Source: Solwaraspora sp. WMMD791 (lineage in GTDB: Bacteria; Actinomycetota; Actinomycetes; Mycobacteriales; Micromonosporaceae). From it: a stretch of DNA of 64,000 bases. Shown in pieces: positions 7,744 through 16,200 of the stretch (position 1 is the stretch's first letter; the number at the start of each line of letters is the position of its first letter). The notes below the pieces were generated by a model. The model saw only the letters and a program-made list of their open reading frames with translations. It searched no databases and was not told the DNA's origin. The DNA lies in the NCBI RefSeq assembly GCF_029581195.1, contig NZ_CP120737.1:3511001-3575000 (forward strand), given 5' to 3'. The position numbers were made by a program, and so were the translations under genes.

Positions 7744-8095
7744 GGCCTGGGGTGTCGTGGAGCTGGAGCCGGAAGTAGAGAAGTGGTTGGAGAGTCTGCC
7801 GAGTGCCCTGTTCGCCCGGGCCGCGTTCTACGTCGACCTGCTGGCCGAGCAGGGGCCGCTACTGGGCGAGCCTTACACGAAGCAGCTTGATCGGAAACTC
7901 CGCGAGTTGCGGTTCCACCTTGAGCAGCACGCGGTGAGGGTCACCTACTGGATCGGGCCGGGAAGGCGGATCATCCTGCTGACGGTCTTCTTCAAAACCC
8001 GGATGCGTGAGGAGCGGGAGATCGACCGGGCGCGGCAGGCGTTGGCGCGGTGTATCGACGAGGCACACCAGGTCGAGGATGAGGAGGAGGTCTAG
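7742..8095 (+). CDS. HigB/RelE-type toxin (phage Gp49-like)
   Basis: This 117-residue protein has the full Gp49-like layout: VVELEPEVEKWLESLP at the start, GPLLGEPYTKQLDRKLRELR in the middle, then YWIGPGRRIILLTVFFK and a charged C-terminal helix. The family cleaves mRNA at the ribosome and is held in check by an XRE antitoxin. It lies two bases upstream of the antitoxin at 8098 in one operon. Start ATG 7742 sits inside a palindrome with no ribosome binding site, so initiation is probably leaderless. The gene is absent from the otherwise duplicated block at 1286-3015. Confidence 0.88.
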   Translation: MAWGVVELEPEVEKWLESLPSALFARAAFYVDLLAEQGPLLGEPYTKQLDRKLRELRFHLEQHAVRVTYWIGPGRRIILLTVFFKTRMREEREIDRARQALARCIDEAHQVEDEEEV

Positions 8096-8097
8096 TC

Positions 8098-8397
8098 ATG
8101 GGTGAGGGTGGCGGTTGGGCCGCGATGCGGGAGCGGCGGCTGGCTGAGCCGGGAGCCGCTGAGGCGTACGAGGCGGCGCGGTTGGCGTTCGAGCTCGGTC
8201 GTTCGGTGCGTGAGTTGCGTGAGCGTCGTGGTTGGAGTCAGACGCAGTTGGCCACGGCGTCGGGGATGACGCAGTCTGCGGTGGCCCGGTTCGAGGCTGG
8301 CGGCACCGTACCGACACTCGTGGTGCTGGAAAGACTGGCGACAGCGCTCGAGGTGAGCCTGAAGGTCGGCTTCGAACCACGCGACGCCGCCGCATAG
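8098..8397 (+). CDS. XRE antitoxin partner of the HigB-type toxin
   Basis: This 99-residue HTH protein (WSQTQLATASGMTQSAVARF) directly follows the toxin stop; GGAGGAGG at about 8081-8090 acts as ribosome binding site. It differs from the orphan copy at 1324-1623 by only a few residues (for example Gly for Glu in the HTH). Expected to bind and neutralise the toxin and to repress the operon through the palindrome at 7728-7743. Its 3' end abuts the convergent XRE-TPR regulator at 8409. Confidence 0.88.
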   Translation: MGEGGGWAAMRERRLAEPGAAEAYEAARLAFELGRSVRELRERRGWSQTQLATASGMTQSAVARFEAGGTVPTLVVLERLATALEVSLKVGFEPRDAAA

Positions 8398-8408
8398 CAG
8401 CCGGCTGG

Positions 8409-9647
8409 TCAGGGTCGTGGGGCGAGGCCGATGGTGGTGGCGAGGCGGGTCAGGTCGGGGGTGGGACTGGTCTGCAGGAGCGTGGCGACAACGGCGTGGG
8501 CGGTGGGTCGGGTGCGGGTTTCGGCGGGGGCGGTCTGGTCGGCGGTGATGATGGCGCGGGTGGCACCGGTGGGATTGCCGGTGTCGAGGTAGGCGTGGGT
8601 GATGTCGATCAGGTGGGCGGCGCGGTGTTCGGCGGGAAGCTCCCGCCAGCCGTGGCTGGTGGTGGCGTGTTGGTGGTGGGTCATGGCCTGGTGCGGGTTG
8701 CCGAGGATGGTGGCGATGTGGGCGCGGGCGAGGGTGACAGCGGTGGGTCCGAATCCGGTGGTGGTGTCGGCGTGGTCGGGTCGGCGTAGTCCGTGACAGG
8801 CTGCGGCGCGTCTGTCGGCGTGGTCGGTGAGCTGGTGGGCGGTGGTGGGGTCGTTGCCGGTGGCGGCGGCGAGGGCGGCTTCGATGAGCAGGGTGCCGGT
8901 GAGGGCGTGGTCGTCGGGTGCCGGGTGGTCGGTCGCGGCCGGGTCGATCAGCGGTACGGCGGTGAGCGCGGCCTGTACGGCGAGGGTGGGTCGGTGTAGG
9001 GCGCGTAACGCTTGGGTGAGGGCGATGGCGGCTGCGGCGGTGTGCCGGGGGCGGCCTGCGGCGGTGGTGATGGCGCGGTCGGCAGCGAGCCAGGCGAGGT
9101 GGGGTTCGTCGAGCTTGGTGAGTAGGTGTGCGGTGAGCCGGTAGACCCGGGTTTGCAGGTACGCGGCGTCGGGTGGGGCGTCGTTGGCGGTGGTGTGGCG
9201 GGTGTGGGTGAGCAGGTCGGGCAGTGTGCGGAGCAGTTGCGGGTAGTGGGCGTGCTGGTAGGCGCTGTGCGCGTACCGGATGCGGCGGTGCAGGTCGGCG
9301 GCGGACGGTGTGGGTTGGTCGGGGGCGGGGGTGTCGTAGCGGGCGAGGGCGGCGCGCAGGTGTTCGACGGCGGCGGCCGTGGTGTCGGTGGCGGGTTCGG
9401 GTCGGCTGCTGGTGGTGGGGGCGAGGATGGTTTCGGGGGTGACGCCGAGGACGGCGGCGACGGTGTGGACGACGGAGATGCGGTCGAGGGAGCGGATGCC
9501 GCGTTCGACCTTGTCGACCCAGGAGTGGGATTTGCCGATGCGGTCGGCGAAGACCTGCTGGGTGAGGCCGCGTCGGGCGCGCAGTTGGGCGATCCGCCGG
9601 CCGATGGGTAGTTCGGCGGTGCGGTGGCGGCCGGGCGCGGTGGTCAT
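8409..9647 (-). CDS. XRE-family regulator with TPR-like C-terminal region (copy 2)
   Basis: This 412-residue paralog of 1640-2875 has an identical HTH (LTQQVFADRIGKSHSWVDKV). Differences are concentrated in the TPR-like region, for example DRRAAACHGLRRPDHADTTT in place of the copy 1 segment. That pattern suggests the sensing half has diverged while DNA specificity is kept. Start ATG 9647 overlaps the stop of the small zinc-ribbon protein (ATGA). Longer upstream extensions were rejected because of this coupling and the match to copy 1. Confidence 0.85.
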   Translation of the reverse strand: MTTAPGRHRTAELPIGRRIAQLRARRGLTQQVFADRIGKSHSWVDKVERGIRSLDRISVVHTVAAVLGVTPETILAPTTSSRPEPATDTTAAAVEHLRAALARYDTPAPDQPTPSAADLHRRIRYAHSAYQHAHYPQLLRTLPDLLTHTRHTTANDAPPDAAYLQTRVYRLTAHLLTKLDEPHLAWLAADRAITTAAGRPRHTAAAAIALTQALRALHRPTLAVQAALTAVPLIDPAATDHPAPDDHALTGTLLIEAALAAATGNDPTTAHQLTDHADRRAAACHGLRRPDHADTTTGFGPTAVTLARAHIATILGNPHQAMTHHQHATTSHGWRELPAEHRAAHLIDITHAYLDTGNPTGATRAIITADQTAPAETRTRPTAHAVVATLLQTSPTPDLTRLATTIGLAPRP

Positions 9648-9787
9648 TGGTGCAGGCTGCGGTGGATGGCTTCGGTGGTCTCGCCGCAGCGCGGGCACCA
9701 CCGGGATTTGATCCGGAATGTGAACAGGCCGAGGAGGAAGCCGGGCATCAGACCGGCGAAGACGATCGGTAGCAGTCTGGCGATCAC
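9644..9787 (-). CDS. Small membrane protein with CxxC zinc-ribbon tail (copy 2)
   Basis: This 47-residue duplicate of 2872-3015 has one membrane segment (LLPIVFAGLMPGFLLGLFTF) and a WCPRCGETTEA tail, ending in the ATG of the regulator. It differs from copy 1 by a single conservative residue (I for V). The upstream DNA is different from copy 1 beyond about 9791, so the duplication ends here. The start is GTG 9787; GGAG lies a few bases upstream. Confidence 0.6.
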   Translation of the reverse strand: MIARLLPIVFAGLMPGFLLGLFTFRIKSRWCPRCGETTEAIHRSLHQ

Positions 9788-9921
9788 GAGCACTCCGCTG
9801 TCGTGAACGGCGGCTCCGTCGAGGACTCCGATGCGTGCCGCCTGGTCGATAGCACACGGTGGTATGCGCCACACAGGACAGTAGAAGTGCTTCGTTGTTG
9901 ATCTATTACTACTGGTTATGG

Positions 9922-11106
9922 CTACAGGTTGATTCCGAGTCGGCCAGCAAGTATCCGCAGGTCGTCGGGGACCGCGCGTCGTCGAGTGCGGTGCGTGATG
10001 GCGACGACCGCCTCGCGGGCGAGTGGGTTCAACGCGAACGGCGCCGGCGCGGCCCGTTCGGCCTGGACGAACGCCGCCAACGCCTCGGCGTCGCGGCGCC
10101 CACTGGCGGAGAACGCCCGGCCGAGGTCGAGCCAGTAGGACTGGTGACGGATGGCGGCGACGAGGGTCTGCGGACGTACTGTACGGGACAGCTCGATGAC
10201 GCGGCCGTGTTCGCCCTGTTCGGCGGCTATCGACATTTCCCAGAGGCCGACGTTGGTCGGCCCGAAGCCGCACCCGTTGAAGCCCGCGCCGTCGACTGGA
10301 TCCCCGAGGCTTGCCGCCTCCCTGGCCGCCTCGGTCAGGTGATCACGAGCGTTGTCCACCCGGCCACTGACAGCGCAGGTCAGTGCTGCCGCAAGGTGCA
10401 GCTGGCCGAGCATCTGCCGTACTCGCTCGTCGGCGGCGTCGGTCTGGACCTCGGCCAGCGACCGGTCTGCGGCTCGTGCCGCGAGTGCGGCGGACTCGAT
10501 CGGCAAACTCTGGGTGTACGCGAACCGCGCCGCGCCGATCCATGCTGGGTCCTCGACGTCCTCGGCGGCTGTCACCGCGATCCGGGCGGCGTTCAACGCG
10601 AGATGCCGGTAGCCGAGGTTCCGCAAGCAGGTCGAGGTCAGGTAAGCCGCCTGAGCGAGCGTCGTCCCACCGACAGCGGCGGCAGCGTGCAGCAACCCGG
10701 GCAGCATCGGTGCCATCGCCGGGTAGTTCGCACTCGCCCTGAGCTGGTCAGCACGAGCGATCCGGGCGGCAAGCTCCTCAGCGCTGCCGGCAACTGGCTG
10801 CCGCTCGCCGTCCTCGATCTCGATCAGCGCGGACCAGATCTGCGGAACGCGCGCCCCCGCCCGCTCCCGTGCCGGATCCCCCGCCTCGGTGCCCTGGCCA
10901 AGCAGGTCAGCCACGGTGACCTGAAGAGCACTCGCGATAGCGACCAAAGTGGAGCGACGGTCGATACTCTTGCGCCCCGACTCCAACTGCGAAATGTACG
11001 ACTGACTGACGCCAGCCAGGCCAGCGAGCACCCCCTGGCTCATCCCGCCCCGGCGCATCCGCCAGTACCGGATCCGTGCACCAACCGTGTTCACGTTCTC
11101 AGGCAT
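9922..11106 (-). CDS. XRE-family regulator with TPR-like sensor region, 394 aa
   Basis: The N-terminal HTH at residues 8-66 (MSQGVLAGLAGVSQSYISQL) is followed by an alanine-rich helical repeat region to the C-terminus (GINL). The protein is unlike the 8409 copy in sequence but has the same architecture. It lies head-to-tail with the small protein at 9644. Start ATG 11106 was chosen because the HTH begins a few residues in. The function is probably regulation of the adjacent RHS/TA island or of a mobile element; no target site is evident. Confidence 0.82.
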   Translation of the reverse strand: MPENVNTVGARIRYWRMRRGGMSQGVLAGLAGVSQSYISQLESGRKSIDRRSTLVAIASALQVTVADLLGQGTEAGDPARERAGARVPQIWSALIEIEDGERQPVAGSAEELAARIARADQLRASANYPAMAPMLPGLLHAAAAVGGTTLAQAAYLTSTCLRNLGYRHLALNAARIAVTAAEDVEDPAWIGAARFAYTQSLPIESAALAARAADRSLAEVQTDAADERVRQMLGQLHLAAALTCAVSGRVDNARDHLTEAAREAASLGDPVDGAGFNGCGFGPTNVGLWEMSIAAEQGEHGRVIELSRTVRPQTLVAAIRHQSYWLDLGRAFSASGRRDAEALAAFVQAERAAPAPFALNPLAREAVVAITHRTRRRAVPDDLRILAGRLGINL

Positions 11107-11345
11107 ACCGTCGCCTACCTCCTAGGCAGCGGGCCAGTCACCGACCGCTGGCCCGGCCGGCAGGCTCGCTACCTCGACCGTACCCGTCCCGAAGACCCGC
11201 GCGCGCCCTGACCTGTGTCCTCACTCGCGACAGTGGCGATCTTCCCAGCTTCGACAACGACCACGAGTCGCCGCTCCGCGTCTCAGTACATCGACCCGAC
11301 CACGTGTCATTGGGTGGATGCAATAGCAGATGTCGAGCGCAAGTG

Positions 11346-12704
11346 CAGGGCTGTTGCGTAGTCGGTTGAGAGCTGGCTGAGCTGGGAGTCCGGGAGGAGT
11401 TCCGGGGTCTATGCAGGACGGGCGCGGCCCGTTGGTGATCATGAAGTTGCGAAGCCACATGATCACGAGAAGGACCGCACCCGCCGATGCCATCATCACC
11501 CACCGAGATTCTGCTGCCGCACCGGCCCACCGATACGCCACCACCGGCGGCGGTCACTGACAGCGAGCATCACGTCCTGTTCGTCGCGTTGGGGGCGGTG
11601 CCCGATCCGCGTGATCCGCGTGGCCGCCGCTACCCCCTGGTCAGCGTGCTCGCCGTCGCGGTGTGCGCGGTGCTGGCCGGGGCGTGTACCTTCGCCGCGA
11701 TCGCCGACTGGGTACGGGACCTGGACCGCGTCTCGTGGGTGAGGCTCGGCTTCACCGACCGGGTCCCTGCCGCGACCACGGTGTGGCGGCTGTTGATCCG
11801 CGTCGACGCGCAGGCCCTGTCGACGGTGCTGGCCAGCTGGCTACTGGCACGCACGACACCCGTCACCCGCAGCGGGCGGCGGAGGCGCCTCGTCATCGCC
11901 GTCGACGGCAAGGTCGTGCGCGGCGCCCGACTCGCCGACGGACGTCAGGTCCATCTGCTGTCTGCCTACGACACCAGCACCGGCGTCGTGCTCGCCCAGG
12001 TCCAGATCGCCGCGAAGTCGAATGAGATCCCGGCGTTCACACCCCTGCTGCGCCTGGTCGCCGCCCAGCTGGGATCGCTGACCGATGTCCTGGTCGTCGC
12101 GGACGCCCTGCACGCCCGGAACCGGACACGCCGAGTACCTGGCCGCCGCCGGCGGGCATCTGATGGTCACGGTCAAAGCCAGCCAGCCGACCACGTTCGC
12201 CCAGCTCAAAGCTGTTCCCTGGGCGCAGGTCCCGGTCGGAGCGCGGACCCGCGACACCGGACACGGCCGAACGGAGACCCGCACCGTCAAGGCCGTCACC
12301 GTGGCGACACCCGGCGGGCTCGGCTTCCCCCACGCCCGGCAGGCCGTCCGGATCACCCGTACCCGTACGGTCAAGGGCAGGACCAGCCGCGAAACGGCGT
12401 ACCTGACCGTGTCCCTGCCCGCTGGACAGGCCCAACCCGCCGACCTCGGTGCCTGGGCACGGGCAGAGTGGCATATCGAGAACCGCCTGCACTACGTCCG
12501 CGATGTCACGTTACGTGAGGATGCCCATCACGCCCGGATCGGCAACGGACCAGCCGTCTTCGCCACACTCCGTAACACCACGGTCGGCTACCACCGCGGC
12601 AACGGCGAACCCAACATCGCCCGCGCCACCCGACGAGCGAACCGCCGTTCTACAGACCTCATCGACGCCGTGACCAGGAGTTACCCGACTACGCAATAGC
12701 CCTG
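11346..12704 (+). mobile_element. ISAs1-type insertion sequence, 1359 bp, with 10-bp target duplications
   Basis: The ends are inverted repeats: the left end reads CAGGGCTGTTGCGTAGTCGG and the right end, on the other strand, reads CAGGGCTATTGCGTAGTCGG, one mismatch in 20. The element is flanked by AGCGCAAGTG at 11336-11345 and again at 12705-12714, a 10-bp target duplication, which fits the 8-10 bp of the ISAs1 family. The insertion lies about 20 bp past the stop of the immunity gene at 12736. Intact ends and duplications show a recent insertion with no later rearrangement. Confidence 0.88.
11487..12699 (+). pseudogene. ISAs1-family transposase, frameshifted
   Basis: The first frame (from 11487) encodes the N-terminal associated domain (GAVPDPRDPRGRRYPLVSVL) and the first DDE region (LVIAVDGKVVRGAR), ending normally only up to VVADALHAR near 12117. 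The match then continues in another frame with TGHAEYLAAAGGHLMVTVKA and further on WHIENRLHYVRDVTLREDAH to the stop at 12699. One extra A at about 12120 (CGGAACCGG where CGGACCGG is expected) explains the shift. Restored, the protein is about 400 residues, normal for the family. It is inactive unless frameshifting or a sequencing error is involved. Confidence 0.85.
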
Positions 12705-12735
12705 AGCGCAAGTGGACGTTCGCTCCGACCAAAGC

Positions 12736-13248
12736 TTATGCGTTTCGACGCCGCAACTGAGCCTCGGCCTCCTCGCGAACAATCTCGTCGCCATCCTCGC
12801 GCAGTCCCAGCAGAGCCCGCTCGGCCTCTGTTCCAGGCGTTCCGCCAAGACCCCAAATGGCCTTGACTGCCAGCGCCCTATTCTCATCCCAGTCGAGATA
12901 GTCGGGAATCCAGGTTGCCGCGTGATGCATGGCAGCAGTTGCGCCGGGGTCCTTTAGTTTGCCCAGCATGGAAACAACATTCTCGTGCTGCTGATGCCAG
13001 ACTTCATATACCAATCCAACCAGCAACGCGAGATGCTCTGCGCCGAAGCCGAAAATATTGCAGACTATGATTGCAGCTTCAAGCTCAATCGGAGCCTTAT
13101 CGTTGATCGCCTCACGCAGCAAATGCAGGCCAAGTCCGCGACCGTCATCTGTATCGAAGTGCCGAAGGATGTCGCCCCTCGAAATCTCCTTCTCTCGACC
13201 GGGAGCACTAACGAAAGAGAACACCAGATCGCAATCCTCAGGACTCAT
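12736..13248 (-). CDS. Putative immunity protein for the RHS toxin tip (HEAT-like)
   Basis: A 170-residue protein starts at ATG 13248 overlapping the RHS stop (ATGA), the standard toxin-immunity coupling. The sequence is a series of amphipathic helices ending in EAERALLGLREDGDEIVREE and AEAQLRRRNA, which looks like HEAT-type repeats, a fold used by several immunity families. No signal peptide is present, so it acts in the cytoplasm. GC content is lower than its surroundings. Specific family not recognised. The IS at 11346-12704 sits just downstream and leaves the gene intact. Confidence 0.7.
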   Translation of the reverse strand: MSPEDCDLVFSFVSAPGREKEISRGDILRHFDTDDGRGLGLHLLREAINDKAPIELEAAIIVCNIFGFGAEHLALLVGLVYEVWHQQHENVVSMLGKLKDPGATAAMHHAATWIPDYLDWDENRALAVKAIWGLGGTPGTEAERALLGLREDGDEIVREEAEAQLRRRNA

Positions 13249-16200
13249 CGGACCTTCTCGAAGTTAGTGATTGCTTTATTGAATATTTTGAGTGCCGTTC
13301 CGCCACCCAGGCCGATATTTATGTGGCCAGCGCCTTCACCCTTGAAGAAGGCGAATTTATTGCGCCACCCTCTCATTACTAAAGGCATTCCGGGATAGCG
13401 CCTTGCGGTAACTGCTGAATTATTTCGAACGCCAATACTTTCGAGTGCCGCCGTGGTTCCTTCTTCAACTGTGAATCTTACCAGCACGCCCTCGTACGCT
13501 TCCGAGAAGGCCTGCGTAGGTGAAATAAACGTTTCACGGGTCGCAGAAATTCCACCGCCCGAGTCAAGGATATCGAAATGTTCCTGACTCATCGTTCGAT
13601 AGTACGTCTCGCCGCCACCGCCTCCGCCGCTGGATCCGCCGTTGGAGCGGGATGAGGCGCCGGTGGTGCCGCCGGGTTTGGAGGTGTTCTTACCGCCGCC
13701 GCCGCTGGCTCGGCCGCCACCGCCGCTGGAGGCTTTGGGGTTGGTTTTGGCTTGGGCTTGTTTCTGGACGGGGTTGCCGGTTTTCTTGGATGCGTTGACG
13801 GCTTTGTTGCTGGTGGTGTTGGCCTTGTCGGCAGCCTTCTTCGCGAGGGCTTGGGCGGCGCGTTTGGCGCGTTCGGCGGCGGCTTTCTTCGCGTTCAGCG
13901 CGGCGGTTTCGGCGGCTCGGGCCGCGCGGAGGACGGACTGGGCGGCGGCTTTGGCTTTCTGCCAGGCTTTGATCGCGGAGAAGGTGCGTTCGACGGCTTT
14001 GACGATCCGGCTGAACGCTTTGAACATCTTGACGGCGGGGATGAACTCGGTGACCAGGTCGACGCAGGACCAGACGCTGCCGCCGAAGCAGCCCAGCGCG
14101 GCGTTAAGGCCGATGAACTCCTTCAACACGTCCCAGGCGACGGACAGGATGACCGAGGTCATGGTCCGGCCTGCGGCTGATCTGGCCTGGGCGACCTGCG
14201 CGGCGGACAGACCCGCCCCTGCCAGCGCAGCCGCCCGCTCCGACGAGGTGAGGCTGATCGACAGGCCGGTCGGGTCGGAGTGGGTGACGGGGTTGTTGTG
14301 GGCGTAGGTGTAGCCGTTGGCCTGGGCCGGGTCAGCCAGATCCAGCACCGGGTCAGCGGACAGGAACCGACCCACCGCCGGGTCGTACAGCCGCGCCCCG
14401 AGCGGCGTGTAGCCGGAGGAGTCGTCGCGGGTCGCACCGAGGAACCCGGTATGGGTCTGCAGATTCACCGCGAGGGGTGTGGTGGCGCGTTCGTTGCCGT
14501 ACGGGTCGCGTTTGACGATCCGCACCGGCATGCCGGCCGAGGAGTTGACCTCCGCGTACGGGCTGCCCTGATGATCCGAGGCGAGCGCGGCGAGCGCGGC
14601 CGGGCTGGTGCCGTAGGCGTAACGCATCACCGCCCCACCCGGAACGGGATACGTGCGCTGGCTGACCACGTTCACCCCGCCAGCGGCGACCGTCAGCAGA
14701 GCGTCACCCAGGTGCAGGGTCGCCTGAGCGTCCTGCACCGTCAGCAGCCGGGCCCCGTCCGGGCCGTAGACATGCCGGGTCTCGTCCTGCGCCGACCACA
14801 ACTGCGCCGTAGCGCCAGCGTCACAGGTGGCGAGGACGATCGGGGTCGCATTCGCCGTCGCCCCACCCAGGGTCGCCAGACACAACCCCGACACCACATG
14901 TTGCAGCTGACCGACCGCCGTACGGGTCAACCGCTGCCCGGCACCATCGTCACACCGCTGCAACTGCACCAACGAGCCGGCCGTCGTCCCGACCGGCTGC
15001 AGACACCAGTCGTCGTAGACCCGCATCGACCCCAGATCCGCATCCACCTGACCCGGGGCCACGGTGAACGCCCACCGCTGCGGCGGGGTCCGGTTGCACG
15101 AGTGCAACTGGATCCGCTGCCCCGGCACCGCCAACCCGTACGCCAGGTCCAGACAGTGCCCCGCCGGACCCACCCAGGCGGTCTTACCGCCCTGGCCCTG
15201 CCCGGCGATCCGCTCGACCTGCCCGTCCCACGTCCACGACAGCGTCTGGGCGTCGCCGGTCTGCAACGACGACACCGACTTCGTCTCACCGGTCGCCTCG
15301 TACAGCCGCTTCGCCTCGGCCGTCACCTGCGCACCCGACAGGGTCACATACTGCTTACGGACCGACGTCAACGTGCGCGGCTGCGAACCGTCCAGCTTCC
15401 CGTACGTGTAGGTGCTGGTCGCGTCTTTCGCGACGTCACCACCGAGGTCCTTCTCGACCAGCCGGGTCCGGTTACCGAGCAGATCGTACTCGTACTCCTG
15501 CCAGTAGCCGGCACCGTCCGCACCGGACGCCACCATCGCCGCCGACGGCACCGCCGCGCACGAGGACTGATCGGCCGACGTCCACGCCCGGGTCAGCTGA
15601 CCCACCCCGTCGTAGCTGAAACACTGCCGCTCCGCGATCCCGGTCGCGTGCTCCCGGACCGCGGTGACGTTCCCGGCCGCGTCGTAACCGTACGACCGCT
15701 GCGACACCAGGTTCCCGGGCACGACCGCCTGATCACCGGTCTGCTCCCGGAACACCCGCTGGTCGAGCAGCGCGCCGCTGGCGTCGTCGTACGACGCCGT
15801 GGTCCACACCCGGTACGGCTGCGCGCCCAACGTCGACCGCAGCACCTGCCCGTACGGCGAGTAGACCGTCTCCGCGCCGTACCAGTCCTGACCGGACACC
15901 GACAGCGGCAGCCCGTCGGCCGTGTAGCGGACCAGGACCTCCTCGGCCGGCAACCGACCCACCGCCGGCATCCGCACCGACGCCGGCAGCCCGGTGTCGG
16001 TGTAGGAGTAGGAGTACGTGTACGACCGGGCCAGCCCCCAGGTGTCGGCGATCTCCTGCGGCAGCGTCAACGTCGTCGACGTCGGCTGGTAGTCGTCGGT
16101 GTAGCCGCCGATCTGCTGGGTGTACGCCAACCCGTCGGTGTAGCGGGTCGCCGTCGCCGGCAGCCCGGTGCCGCCCGGCGCGGTGTCGTAGCTGTACTCG

